Of a stretch of 32,397 nt of DNA, positions 16,182 to 24,019 are shown in pieces. A program made the translations under genes and the position numbers. The DNA lies in NCBI GenBank assembly GCA_902826025.1, contig CADEDH010000061.1, forward strand, positions 1-32,397, written 5' to 3'. Source of the DNA: an uncultured Actinomycetes bacterium. Its GTDB lineage: Bacteria; Actinomycetota; Acidimicrobiia; Acidimicrobiales; SZUA-35. Under the pieces are notes generated by a model. That model made no database searches and was not told where the DNA came from. It worked only from the letters and a program-made list of their open reading frames with translations. Numbering within the stretch: the first letter of the stretch is position 1; every line of letters begins with the position of its first letter.

Positions 16182-16669
16182 ACGTCGGTGATGTGCTGGG
16201 GCTCCAGGCCCCAGCTCGACCCCTCGGACCAGTCTTCCCGCTTCCAGATCGGCACCGTCTCTTTGAGGGTGTCTATGCAGAAGCGGGCGGCGTCGAAGGC
16301 GTCACCCCGATGGGGTGAGGAGACGGCCACCACCACCGCCGATTCGGTGATCGGGACCACACCCATCCGGTGCAGCAGGGCGATCCGCCCCAGCTCGGGC
16401 CAGCGCTGACGGGCGACCGCCGCGATCTCGTCGAGCCGGGGCACCACCTGGGTCTCGTAGGCCTCGTATTCCAGGCGGGACACACCCTCCCGGCCCACGG
16501 AGTGGTCCCGGGCGGTGCCGCTGAAGGTGACCACCGCACCGCACGACGGCAACACGGCCCAGGCCGACGCCGCCTCCACCGGGAGGGGCCCGCCGTGGAG
16601 GCCGGTCCACGTATCGCCGTCGGGCGGAGGGGCGATGTCGCCCTCGGGCGGGATGGGATGCGCGCTCAC
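16175..16669 (-). CDS. moaE: Molybdopterin synthase catalytic subunit MoaE
   Basis: MoaE with MoaD converts precursor Z (cPMP) to molybdopterin. The 164-residue protein has the family core GAVVTFSGTARDHSVG, RLEYEAYE, IALLHRMGVVPI and VAVSSPHRGDAF. It also has the active-site lysine segment TLKETVPIWKRE (Lys136, Lys143). About 35 extra N-terminal residues precede the core, slightly longer than usual. I chose the GTG at 16669 because TAGAAT lies 7 bases before it, consistent with a leaderless start. No other molybdopterin genes are visible in the window. It is divergent from the PDZ protein. Confidence 0.93.
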   Translation of the reverse strand: MSAHPIPPEGDIAPPPDGDTWTGLHGGPLPVEAASAWAVLPSCGAVVTFSGTARDHSVGREGVSRLEYEAYETQVVPRLDEIAAVARQRWPELGRIALLHRMGVVPITESAVVVAVSSPHRGDAFDAARFCIDTLKETVPIWKREDWSEGSSWGLEPQHITDVR

Positions 16670-16676
16670 ACCGGTG

Positions 16677-16682
16677 ATTCTA
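16677..16682 (-). promoter_or_regulatory. moaE: -10 element (TAGAAT) for moaE
   Basis: Minus-strand TAGAAT ends 7 bases before the GTG start at 16669. There is no Shine-Dalgarno sequence. Confidence 0.55.
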
Positions 16683-16730
16683 CTCCCCCGGCAGGACCGG
16701 CCCCGATACCCGACCCCGCCGGGCGGCGGG

Positions 16731-16736
16731 TACTGT
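16731..16736 (+). promoter_or_regulatory. -10 element (TACTGT) for the PDZ protein
   Basis: TACTGT ends 8 bases before the GTG at 16745. A leaderless or nearly leaderless transcript is likely. Confidence 0.45.
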
Positions 16737-16744
16737 GAAGCTTC

Positions 16745-18031
16745 GTGCGGTCCAATGATGACGATGACGAGGAGGGTTTCGGCCCGCCCCCCGATCCGTC
16801 GGTTCGGGCCTGGCGCCATCCGTCCGAGATCGCCGCAGCCGAGGCGGCGGCCGCCCGGTTCGCCCGGGATGACGAGCGCCAGGCGGCCTGGGCCGCCGAC
16901 CCGTCGCCGGCGGGCACTGCCAACCGACCGCTGGCCGGTCTCGTGCTGGTCACCTCGGCGCTGGCCCTGGCCGCCGTGGCCGCCGGCGCGCTGGCCATCA
17001 CCTCGATCGGGGCCGGCCTCTCGGCCGACGCCGGCTCGGTGGCGGTGGGCAACCTCCAGGCCAGCGAGAGCTCGCTCCACCGGTTCAACCCCGACCACCT
17101 GACCTCGGCCATCCCGCCCCTGCCCGACGCCTCCAGCACCACGATCAGCACCAGCCTCCCCCTTACCGCCGTCACCTCGGTCCCCATCCCGACGTCGACC
17201 ACCGCGCCACCCCGTCCGCTCCCGTCGGTCCCGGACGAGATGACGGTGGCCCAGGGGATATACGTGGCCGTCGACGGGCGGCGGGAGCGGGTGGCGGCCT
17301 TCACCGTGGAGGGCCGGTACGCCGTCACCCCGGCCACCGCCGTGACCGGCCAGACCGAGGTACTGCTGGAGTACGGGGGCCTGTTCGCCCCAGCCACCGT
17401 GCTGCGTGTCGATGAGCTGACCGGCGTGGCTGTGCTGGCCCCGAGCGACCCGGCCGCAGCCGAGCTGATCACCAGCGTCGGCCAGGCCGATCCGACGATG
17501 ACAGCCATGACGGGCGAGGTCATGGACCGGTCGTTCACGGCCACGGCCAGCGACGACTCCCAGATCTACGGCACCCTGCTCACCACTACCGAATGCCCGG
17601 AAGGGGCCGGCGGCGCCCCCCTGGTCGACCCGTCGGGCAAGCTGCTGGGGATGGTGATCGACTCCCCCAACCCGCTGATAGCGGCGGTGCCGCTCAGTGA
17701 TATCAAGGCGTTCGTCGCCCGCGTGGCCGAGCCCGACCGGGCCACCACGGCCTGGCTCGGCGTCGAGCTCGACCGGGCCGGCAAGCAGCCCCTGGCTGTC
17801 ACCGCCGTGGCCGCCGGGAGCCCGGCGGCGGCCGCCGGGATGCGGGCGGGCGACGTGATCGAGGCCCTGGAAGGGGATCGACTGCAGAACCACCTCGAGC
17901 TGGAGCACCTCGTCCGCCACACCGTCTCCGGCACCACCGTGACCGTGACCGTGCTACGCGACGGCAAGGAACAGACGGTGAAGGCGATGATCGCCGCCGC
18001 CAACGACCGGACCCTGGGCCCCGCGGTCTGA
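16745..18031 (+). CDS. Membrane-anchored trypsin-fold/PDZ protein, catalytic triad lost
   Basis: The 428-residue protein has an acidic, Ala-rich cytoplasmic N-terminus (DDDDEEGFG, then WRHPSEIAAAEAAA). A membrane helix follows at about 62-88, then a Ser/Thr/Pro-rich stalk. A trypsin-like domain (about 170-325) comes next, and a PDZ domain (about 335-415, AWLGVELD to LEHLVRHTVSG). This is the layout of membrane HtrA/PepD-type proteins, but the triad looks degenerate. The TNAHVV position reads TPATAV. The DLAVL position reads TGVAVL. The GNSGGPLV position reads GAGGAPLVD, so His, Asp and Ser all appear replaced. A non-proteolytic sensor, chaperone or scaffold is my inference. The start is GTG. 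Confidence 0.8.
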   Translation: MRSNDDDDEEGFGPPPDPSVRAWRHPSEIAAAEAAAARFARDDERQAAWAADPSPAGTANRPLAGLVLVTSALALAAVAAGALAITSIGAGLSADAGSVAVGNLQASESSLHRFNPDHLTSAIPPLPDASSTTISTSLPLTAVTSVPIPTSTTAPPRPLPSVPDEMTVAQGIYVAVDGRRERVAAFTVEGRYAVTPATAVTGQTEVLLEYGGLFAPATVLRVDELTGVAVLAPSDPAAAELITSVGQADPTMTAMTGEVMDRSFTATASDDSQIYGTLLTTTECPEGAGGAPLVDPSGKLLGMVIDSPNPLIAAVPLSDIKAFVARVAEPDRATTAWLGVELDRAGKQPLAVTAVAAGSPAAAAGMRAGDVIEALEGDRLQNHLELEHLVRHTVSGTTVTVTVLRDGKEQTVKAMIAAANDRTLGPAV

Positions 18032-18039
18032 GCGTCGGC

Positions 18040-19077
18040 CTAGCGGCGGAGGAACCGGCGGCCCACCAGGCCGGCGGTTGCCACGGCGGCCACGGCCGCC
18101 GTGCCGGTGGCGCCCAGCAGCAGCTCCTGGCGGCGGCGCTGGACCACCGTGCGCCACATCGGGGCCGGCGTGCCCAGCACGTAGGCCTCCTCGTTCGTGA
18201 ACATCGGCTCCCAGCCGGTGGCCCGCAGCCGGTCGTTGGCCACCACCCAGGGATGGGCCACGTAGGCGTCGAGCCCCGGCTCCACCGCCCCCGACCGCAG
18301 CCGGCGGGCCACCCGGACCCAGGCGTCGTTGATGGGTTCGGGCATCCGTAGCTCGGCCTCGGCCTGCAGGGTGCGGAAGGCCTCGGAACCGATCCAGCCG
18401 TCGGGAGCCACGTTGAACACCCCGATATGACGCTGGGCCGTCACCTGGGCCACGGCCGAGGCCAGGTCGTCGTGGTGAAGGAACTGGACCGGCGGGTCGA
18501 GCTGCTCGGGCCGCAGCGCCGTGGCCGCCCGTAGGGCACCGGCGATCCAGCTCACGCCCCGCTCCGACAGTGTGGTGGTGGGGCGAAGGACGGCCAGCTC
18601 GGCTCCCGCTCCGGCCGCCCATCGTTCGGCCGCCTGCTCCAGGCCGGCCTTGGTGCGGGCGTAGCCCAGCTCGGGCAGTGGACGGCGGGGGTAGGCCTCG
18701 GTGATCGGCACCGGGTTGTCGGGCCGGGCCCCGTACACCAGGGCCGACGACAGGAGCACCATGTGCTGGCAGCCCACCTGCTCGGCCGCTGCCAGCACCC
18801 GGTGCAGGATGCGGTCGGCCTGCTCGGCGTCACTGCGGCGGCCGGGCTCGTCGGCCAGATGAACCACGGAGTCGCAGCCGTCGAGGACGTCGAGCAGGGC
18901 GGTGGAGGCGACGTCGAGCTGGTGACAGGTGACCTTCTGCTCGCCGCCCACCTGGAGCGGCACCAGCCGAACCCGGTCCACCGCCTCGATCGCCTTGACC
19001 TCGGGCCGTTCGGCCAGGAGCCGGGTGACCCGCCGGCCGACCGAACCTGCCGCCCCGGTGACCGCGACCGTGCTCAC
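18040..19077 (-). CDS. NAD-dependent epimerase/dehydratase family protein
   Basis: The 345-residue extended short-chain dehydrogenase begins MSTVAVTGAAGSVG, with the GxxGxxG dinucleotide site at 8-14. It has a Ser-rich strand LLSSALVYGA and the catalytic YxxxK at Tyr139/Lys143 (GYARTK). The C-terminal about 30 residues are hydrophobic and basic (GTAAVAAVATAGLVGRRFLRR), suggesting a membrane tail, which is unusual for the family. The substrate is unknown; a nucleotide sugar is typical but not shown. It is divergent from the DUF2342 gene with only 17 bases between start codons. Confidence 0.88.
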   Translation of the reverse strand: MSTVAVTGAAGSVGRRVTRLLAERPEVKAIEAVDRVRLVPLQVGGEQKVTCHQLDVASTALLDVLDGCDSVVHLADEPGRRSDAEQADRILHRVLAAAEQVGCQHMVLLSSALVYGARPDNPVPITEAYPRRPLPELGYARTKAGLEQAAERWAAGAGAELAVLRPTTTLSERGVSWIAGALRAATALRPEQLDPPVQFLHHDDLASAVAQVTAQRHIGVFNVAPDGWIGSEAFRTLQAEAELRMPEPINDAWVRVARRLRSGAVEPGLDAYVAHPWVVANDRLRATGWEPMFTNEEAYVLGTPAPMWRTVVQRRRQELLLGATGTAAVAAVATAGLVGRRFLRR

Positions 19078-19082
19078 CGACG

Positions 19083-19088
19083 TACGCT
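19083..19088 (+). promoter_or_regulatory. -10 element (TACGCT) for the DUF2342 gene
   Basis: TACGCT ends 6 bases before the GTG at 19095. Because the divergent epimerase starts at 19077, the -35 region of this promoter would lie inside the epimerase coding sequence. Confidence 0.5.
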
Positions 19089-19094
19089 TTCAGG

Positions 19095-20372
19095 GTGACC
19101 TCTGGTGACAACCCGGGCGGAGACGATGTTCCCGATGACGGCCGTTCCGGGGGAGGCATGCCCTTCGGCGGCATTCCCGGCATGCCCTTCTTCGATCTGA
19201 GCAGCTTGCTGGGCGGAGCCCAGGTCGGCGACCCGTGGGCCGGCGCAGCCGATCTGGCGGCCGCCATAGCCTCCGAGGGCGGAGCCGAGCCCAACCTCGA
19301 TCCTCTGGTGCGTATCCGCATCGAGGAGCTGGTCCGGGCGGCCGAGCTTCACGTTGCCCAAGCTACGGGCATCGCGCTCCCATCCAACACGGCGGTCACT
19401 CCGGTGACCCGGGGCGAGTGGACGCGGCGCAGCCTGGCCGCCTACCGGCCGTTCTTCGAGCGCTTCGGTGAGGCCTTGGGGTCGGCCACGCCGGGTACCC
19501 CCGCCGGCGACCCCCTGGGCATGATGCTGGGCCAGCTGTTCCAGGCCCTGGGGCCGGCCCTGGTGTCGGCCAGCGCCGGTTCCCTGATCGGCCATCTGGG
19601 CCAGCGGGCCCTGGGCCAGTACGACCTGCCCGTCCCCCGTTCCGGTTCCCCCGAGGTACTGGTGGTGCCGGCCACGATCGACGAGACAGCGACCGAATGG
19701 GGTGTCCCGGTCGACGAGCTGCGCCTGTGGGTGCTGGTGCAGGAGTTGACCACCCACGCCGTGCTGTCCCGACCTCACGTGGGCCGGCGGCTGGAGAGCC
19801 TCCTGATCGACTTCGCCGCCGCCTTCCGGCCCAACCCGGAAGCCATCGCCGAGCGCTTCGCCTCGTTCGAGTCGCTCACCGACCTGTCCCAGCTCCAGGA
19901 GATGAGCGAGCAGTTCGCCGACCCCGACACGGTGCTCACCTTGATGCGATCGCCGGCCCACGATTTGCTGGCCCCCCAGTTCGAGGCCCTGGTGGCGTCC
20001 GTGCTCGGCTTCGTGTCGCACACCGTCGACGGGATCTGCCGCCAGCTCGTGCTGTCGCACGACGAGATCCGCACCCGGTTCCGGCAGCGGGCGGTCGACG
20101 TGACCCCGGCCGATCGGTTCATGGAACGCCTGCTCGGGGTGGAGATCAACGAGCGCACCCTGAACCGGGGCGACCGGTTCATCGACGGCGTGGTCACCCG
20201 GGCCGGTGACGAAGGCCTGGAACGCTTGTGGGCCGACGAGCTCGACCTGCCCACGGCGGCCGAGGTCGACGCCCCGGGGCTGTGGCTGGCCCGGATCGGC
20301 TTCGATGCCGACCCCGGCGCCATCGACATCGAGATCCCCGACGATCTGTCCGGCCTCGACGGCGAGGGCTGA
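19095..20372 (+). CDS. DUF2342 zincin-like protein (putative zinc-dependent metalloprotease)
   Basis: The 425-residue protein has a Gly/Asp-rich N-terminus with GGMPFGGIPGMPFF. A helical body follows, with the family segments VTRGEWTRRSLAAYRPFFE, LGQRALGQYDLPVPR and LWVLVQELTTHAVL. The C-terminus is TPADRFMERLLGVEI and on. This matches the actinobacterial DUF2342/zincin-like family, often called putative hydrolase or F420-associated. The motif expected to be HExxH reads QELTTH, so the metal site may be altered and proteolytic activity is doubtful. A short GTG-started, apparently leaderless transcript is suggested by TACGCT six bases upstream. It converges on the PhoX gene. Confidence 0.82.
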   Translation: MTSGDNPGGDDVPDDGRSGGGMPFGGIPGMPFFDLSSLLGGAQVGDPWAGAADLAAAIASEGGAEPNLDPLVRIRIEELVRAAELHVAQATGIALPSNTAVTPVTRGEWTRRSLAAYRPFFERFGEALGSATPGTPAGDPLGMMLGQLFQALGPALVSASAGSLIGHLGQRALGQYDLPVPRSGSPEVLVVPATIDETATEWGVPVDELRLWVLVQELTTHAVLSRPHVGRRLESLLIDFAAAFRPNPEAIAERFASFESLTDLSQLQEMSEQFADPDTVLTLMRSPAHDLLAPQFEALVASVLGFVSHTVDGICRQLVLSHDEIRTRFRQRAVDVTPADRFMERLLGVEINERTLNRGDRFIDGVVTRAGDEGLERLWADELDLPTAAEVDAPGLWLARIGFDADPGAIDIEIPDDLSGLDGEG

Positions 20373-20399
20373 GCAGCCCCCGCCGCCGGCTGGCGAACG

Positions 20400-21854
20400 T
20401 CAGCTGTGGTCGTCGTCCTCGTCGTCGTCCTCGTCGTCGCCGGCCACGGTCAGCTCCATGGTCCGGTCGTTGTCGCTGTCCGGGTGCTGGATGTTCACCC
20501 AGGCCCGGTCGTCGTTGAACGGATCGAAGTACAGGCCGGTGAGCTCCGAGCCGGGAGTGCCGTTGGAGGCCCAGCGGCCGATGCCCTCGCCGGCGTCGAG
20601 GAGGTCGCCGTCGTCGTTGCCGTCCTTGGCCAGCCAGATGTCGTCGTCGACGCCGCCGTTGCGGTCCTCGATGATGTAGATGTTGCCGTCGTGGTCGATG
20701 GCCAGGTTGTCGGGGCTGGTGAGGCCGACGTCCACGGCGGCGCCGGAGGCCAGGTCGATGGTCGCCCGGTTGGCGTAGACCGAGATCGTCTGGGCCTTCA
20801 GGTCCATGCGGTAGACCTCGCTGGTGGTCGTGGTGGCCACGTAGAGCACCTCCCGACCCTTCTCCCGGGCGATCTGCAGGTCCTCAGGGCGCTGGTAGTC
20901 GGTGCCCTTGAAGGGGGCCAGGTCGGTGGTGTTGCGGGCGTCGACCGAGGTCACGCCGTTGCCGTCGGTGATCGAGATGGCACCCGGGAGCGGGGCGCCC
21001 ATGGCGTCGGTGATCGGGACCCAGCTGTAGGCGCCGGTGGCGTTGGGGGTGGCGCCGTCGCCCACCCGCAGCACGGCGGTCTGCCCGGCGGCGAAGTAGT
21101 CGGCCTTGCCGGCCAGCACCTTCTTCATCGGGGCGGCCGACGTGTAGCGGTAGATGGCGCCGCCGTTCAGCTCGTCGATGAAGTACATGTTGCCGGCCTT
21201 GTCGAACTGGATGCCCTCGTGCGAGGTGCGGGGCACCACGTTGCGGTGCATGAAGTCGGCCCCGGCGTTGGCGGCCTCCGACGCCGGCCCGGTGATGCCG
21301 GGGGCGGCCAAGGGGTTGCGCAGTTCGAACAGCCGGCCATAGTTGCTGATGCAACCGGCGGCGTTGGTGCACCACGACTCCTCGGCCGTGATGAACGTGC
21401 CCCACGGCGTCCAGTAGGAGGCGTCGAAGGCCACGTGCCCGCCCGGCGTGGGCGAGTACCAGACGGTCTCGGTCTGGCCCGTCTTCACGTTGGTGCGCTG
21501 CACGCCGGCCTGGCCGGTCTCGAACACGGTGAACAGGAACTGGCCCCTGCGCCGGCCGGTCTCGTTGAGGGTGATCATGTCCCAGTTGCCGCTGTTGGGG
21601 ATGCCGGCGGCCAGCTGGGTGTTCCGGTCGGCGATCGACAGCTGGGCCATGTCGGGGTTGCCCAGAGTCAGAGGGATGGCCTCGTCGGCGGTCGGGCCGG
21701 CCGAGGTGGCCAGTGGGGTGAAGTCGGCGAAATCGGCATGGCCATCGGCCGAAGCGGGGTCGTCGGCCGAAGCGGGGCCGGCGCCCCAGGCGGCGGACAG
21801 CAGCAGGCCGCCGGCGGCGGCGAACGGCGCCAAACGGCGCATACGGTGTGCCAT
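20400..21854 (-). CDS. PhoX-family (DUF839) secreted phosphatase
   Basis: The 484-residue protein has a cleavable signal (MAHRMRRLAPFA, hydrophobic core, ending GPASA). A beta-propeller-like PhoX/DUF839 domain follows: VFETGQAGVQRTNVKTG, WTPWGTFITAEES, HEGIQFDKAGNMYFIDE, YQRPEDLQIAREKGREVLYV, TSPDNLAIDHDGNIYIIED. PhoX enzymes are calcium-dependent extracellular phosphatases of the Pho regulon. The C-terminus is a very acidic Asp/Glu tail of about 12 residues. I chose the ATG at 21854 because AGGAG lies 8 bases upstream; a GTG three codons earlier overlaps that Shine-Dalgarno. Three 11-bp PHO-box-like units lie 50-85 bases upstream. The signal has a twin Arg but not a textbook Tat motif, so the route is uncertain. 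Confidence 0.87.
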   Translation of the reverse strand: MAHRMRRLAPFAAAGGLLLSAAWGAGPASADDPASADGHADFADFTPLATSAGPTADEAIPLTLGNPDMAQLSIADRNTQLAAGIPNSGNWDMITLNETGRRRGQFLFTVFETGQAGVQRTNVKTGQTETVWYSPTPGGHVAFDASYWTPWGTFITAEESWCTNAAGCISNYGRLFELRNPLAAPGITGPASEAANAGADFMHRNVVPRTSHEGIQFDKAGNMYFIDELNGGAIYRYTSAAPMKKVLAGKADYFAAGQTAVLRVGDGATPNATGAYSWVPITDAMGAPLPGAISITDGNGVTSVDARNTTDLAPFKGTDYQRPEDLQIAREKGREVLYVATTTTSEVYRMDLKAQTISVYANRATIDLASGAAVDVGLTSPDNLAIDHDGNIYIIEDRNGGVDDDIWLAKDGNDDGDLLDAGEGIGRWASNGTPGSELTGLYFDPFNDDRAWVNIQHPDSDNDRTMELTVAGDDEDDDEDDDHS

Positions 21855-21905
21855 GAGAATCACTCCTTGATCAACGGTGGTTGTGCCGCCTCATCGTCGT
21901 CAGCT

Positions 21906-21937
21906 CGCCTGGACGGCCGGTTGACGCCAGGTGATGC
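21906..21937 (-). promoter_or_regulatory. Candidate PHO box upstream of the PhoX gene
   Basis: On the minus strand three successive 11-base units read GCATCACCTGG, GCGTCAACCGG and CCGTCCAGGCG. The first fits the actinobacterial PhoP/RegX3 direct-repeat unit (G-TTCACCTGG type) at 9 of 11 positions, and the second at about 7. The third is weak. The site is 52-83 bases before the ATG at 21854, a normal activator position. Confidence 0.5.
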
Positions 21938-21959
21938 CCGGGCCAACACTCGGTGTTCG

Positions 21960-22628
21960 ATGAGCGGCGACCCCACAGACGACGACGATGGGTTCAAGCT
22001 GATGGGAGCGCGGTCGGGGCTGGTGTACCGCTGCATCCGGGAGGAGTGGGCCGATCGACTGGAGGCCCTCGAACGGGAGGTGTTCGCCGACACCGACCCC
22101 GACCACCTGTGCCGGGCCGACGAGTTCGCCGCCCTGGCCCGCCGATTCCCGGCGGGGAACTTCGCCGGCTTCGACGGTGACCGGATCGTCGCCCTCGGCA
22201 TAGGGATCCGCCGTCGGTTCGACTTCGAGGATCCGATCCACCGCCAGTCCGACGTGGCCGCCGATCTGGGGGCGGCCCACACTCCCGACGGCCCCTGGTA
22301 CTACGGCACCACGATCGGCGTGCTGCCCAGCTACCGGGCCCGGGGCATCGGTGACGAGCTCTACCAGCTCCGCAAGGGGGTGTGCCGGGAGCTGGGGCTC
22401 AGGGGAATCGTGGCCGGGGGCATGATTCCCGGGTACGCCGGCCACCGGGAGCGGCTATCGGCACCCGACTACATCGATGCCGTGGTGCGGGGCGAGTTGA
22501 CCGATCCCACGCTCACCTTCCAGCTCCACCAGGGCTTCGAGGTCGTGTGCCCCCTCCCCGACTACCTCCACAACCCCGACGTTGGCAACTGGGCCGTGCT
22601 CATCCGCTGGCTGAACCTCGACGCCTGA
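21960..22628 (+). CDS. GNAT-family N-acetyltransferase
   Basis: The 222-residue protein has an N-terminal strand/helix region (WADRLEALEREVF). The GNAT core follows, with the acetyl-CoA site TTIGVLPSYRARGIGDELY, in which RARGIG is the Q/R-x-x-G-x-G/A loop. The next helix and strand read CRELGLRGIVAGGMIPGY. The C-terminal segment has LTFQLHQGFEVV, as in acetyltransferases with a late beta-bulge. The substrate is unknown. The ATG at 21960 has no clear Shine-Dalgarno. It is divergent from the PhoX gene, with 105 bases between starts shared with the PHO-box-like repeats. Confidence 0.85.
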   Translation: MSGDPTDDDDGFKLMGARSGLVYRCIREEWADRLEALEREVFADTDPDHLCRADEFAALARRFPAGNFAGFDGDRIVALGIGIRRRFDFEDPIHRQSDVAADLGAAHTPDGPWYYGTTIGVLPSYRARGIGDELYQLRKGVCRELGLRGIVAGGMIPGYAGHRERLSAPDYIDAVVRGELTDPTLTFQLHQGFEVVCPLPDYLHNPDVGNWAVLIRWLNLDA

Positions 22629-22651
22629 CCCGGCCGTCCCATCACCGCGAA

Positions 22652-22692
22652 CTGTGGCGCCCGACGCTGCATAGTGCGCGCCGGCGCCACAG
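22652..22692. terminator. Stem-loop between convergent genes
   Basis: CTGTGGCGCC (22652-22661) pairs perfectly with GGCGCCACAG (22683-22692). The loop is 21 bases, and a T-rich CTTTGTTTGT lies a little downstream on the plus strand. It lies between the GNAT and SRPBCC genes. Confidence 0.65.
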
Positions 22693-22715
22693 ATCCCCGG
22701 ATCTGCCTTTGTTTG

Positions 22716-23216
22716 TCAGGTGGGGGTGGCGGCGAGGACGTCGTCGATCTGGGCCAGGACGATGCGCATGCCCTCCTCGACGCCCATGGCGAGCACCTGC
22801 TCCATACCTTCGACCGAATCGAAGTGGGTGCGGACCACCATCACCGCTCCCCTACCGTCACCCGGCTCGAAGGTGATGACCATGGCCGTCATGGCGTTGT
22901 CGTCGTTCGGGCGGCCGTCGGCGTCGACGTCGGCGTCGCGCAGTTCGAGGCGGTGAGGCGGGTCGGCGGCCACCACCTCCCAGGTGCTGTCGTGACGGTC
23001 TCCCCCTTCGGTCGCACCCATGTAGAACATGATCCTCCCGCCGGCTCGCAGGTCGTGCTCGACCACGGTGACCGGATAGCCGGGCGGCCCCCACCACCGC
23101 TCGAACTGGCGGGGATCGGCCCACAGCTGCCATGCCCGCTCGACCGTGGCATCGAGATCGGCCGTGACCGTCATGGTGAGAGCCTCGGTGTCCTGCTCGA
23201 CTCGGGTCACGGTCAT
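22716..23216 (-). CDS. SRPBCC (AHSA1-like) domain protein
   Basis: The 166-residue protein has the START/AHSA1 hydrophobic-cavity fold. Visible features are TVERAWQLWADPRQFERWWGPPGYP, spelled as in AHSA1 (A-x-x-V-W-x-x-x-T-x-P-x-x-x-x-x-WW), then DLRAGGRIMFYM, and a C-terminal helix EQVLAMGVEEGM. Such proteins bind small hydrophobic ligands; the ligand here is unknown. Its ATG overlaps the ArsR stop by four bases (ATGA), so the two genes are translationally coupled. ArsR-AHSA1 pairs are common in actinobacteria and suggest that the ArsR regulates its partner. Confidence 0.88.
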   Translation of the reverse strand: MTVTRVEQDTEALTMTVTADLDATVERAWQLWADPRQFERWWGPPGYPVTVVEHDLRAGGRIMFYMGATEGGDRHDSTWEVVAADPPHRLELRDADVDADGRPNDDNAMTAMVITFEPGDGRGAVMVVRTHFDSVEGMEQVLAMGVEEGMRIVLAQIDDVLAATPT

Positions 23217-23572
23217 CGTTTGCCTCCAGTAGTGGATCGCTTCTCGGCTGCCAAAAGGTCATCGATCCGGTCCACCCGGGCCCGCCACAGCTCCTCGATG
23301 CCGTCGAGGAGCGCCCGGGCCTGCCGGACGGCATCGATCTCGGTGCGCACGAGCCGCTCCCGACCCCGCCGTTCCTTGGTGACGAGCCCGGCCGCTTCGA
23401 GCACGGCGACGTGCTTCTGCACGGCGGCAAAGCTCATCGGGTAACGCTCAGCCAAGGCCGACACGCTGTACCCACCGCCGACGGCGAGGGCCAGGATGTC
23501 TCGGCGGGTGCCGTCGGCCAGGGCGTGGAAGAAGCGGTCGGCCACGGCGCCGGAAACCTGATCTACAACCAT
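23213..23572 (-). CDS. ArsR-family regulator (minus-strand cassette)
   Basis: This 119-residue winged helix-turn-helix has ADGTRRDILALAVGG, the recognition helix SVSALAERYPMSFAAVQKHV and AGLVTKERRGRERLVR. It lacks the ELCVCDL-type metal-binding cysteines, so a metal signal is unlikely. The start codon lies inside a perfect 9-bp palindrome that could be its own operator. It is the first gene of a two-gene unit with the SRPBCC protein and lies back to back with a second ArsR-SRPBCC unit, 87 bases away. Confidence 0.9.
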   Translation of the reverse strand: MVVDQVSGAVADRFFHALADGTRRDILALAVGGGYSVSALAERYPMSFAAVQKHVAVLEAAGLVTKERRGRERLVRTEIDAVRQARALLDGIEELWRARVDRIDDLLAAEKRSTTGGKR

Positions 23573-23582
23573 TTGGTTGTAG
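23563..23582. promoter_or_regulatory. Perfect palindrome over the ArsR start, candidate operator
   Basis: CTACAACCA (23563-23571) and TGGTTGTAG (23574-23582) are exact inverted repeats separated by two bases. The size suits an ArsR dimer. It covers the ATG at 23572, so binding would block transcription of this cassette. It is also about 80 bases from the start of the opposite one. Confidence 0.7.
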
Positions 23583-23659
23583 GTTTGCACACAGTGGTGC
23601 CCGACGCAAGGCCCCAGGACGGCCAGCCCATACATTCCCTTGTGCATATATATGAGGAG

Positions 23660-24019
23660 ATGTATGTTGGGGCGGTGCCCAGCCAACTCGATGTCCTCGG
23701 GGTGATCGCCGAGCCCACCCGCCGCCGGATCCTCGACGCTGTGCGGGGCGGTGAGCGTTCGGTGAACGAACTCGTCGACGCTATCGGCATGCATCAGCCC
23801 GGCGTTTCCCGGCATCTCAAGGTGTTGCGCGATGCCGGTCTGGTCGAGGTCCGCCGAGACGCCCAGCGTCGGCTCTACCGCCTCCGGGTCGAACCCCTGC
23901 GCGAACTCGATGAGTGGCTCGAGCCCTACCGGGCCGAGCTCGCCGGCCGCCTCGACTCCCTGGAGCGCCACCTCCAGCGCACCGCCCGTCCGATCAAACC
24001 GAAAGAGCGATCTGCATGA
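23660..24019 (+). CDS. ArsR-family regulator (plus-strand cassette)
   Basis: This 119-residue winged helix protein has DVLGVIAEPTRRRILDAVRGG, VNELVDAIGMHQPGVSRHLKVL and AGLVEVRRDAQRRLYRL. No metal-site cysteines are seen. The start is uncertain. ATG 23660 directly follows GAGGAG, too close for a Shine-Dalgarno, but it lies just downstream of a TATATAT -10-like run, so a leaderless start is possible. GTG at 23675 (VPSQLDVLG) is the alternative. The palindrome CATATATATG lies at 23645-23654. It overlaps the next gene by ATGA. Confidence 0.9.
   Translation: MYVGAVPSQLDVLGVIAEPTRRRILDAVRGGERSVNELVDAIGMHQPGVSRHLKVLRDAGLVEVRRDAQRRLYRLRVEPLRELDEWLEPYRAELAGRLDSLERHLQRTARPIKPKERSA

Noticed and set aside
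20406..21959. Long plus-strand open frame ahead of the GNAT gene
   Set aside because: It is the antisense of the PhoX gene joined in frame to the GNAT gene; the GNAT gene begins at the ATG at 21960.
23652..23705. Overlapping short frame beginning ATGAGGAGATG ahead of the second ArsR
   Set aside because: It is in a different frame, is only 17 codons long and lacks a Shine-Dalgarno of its own; nothing shows it is translated.
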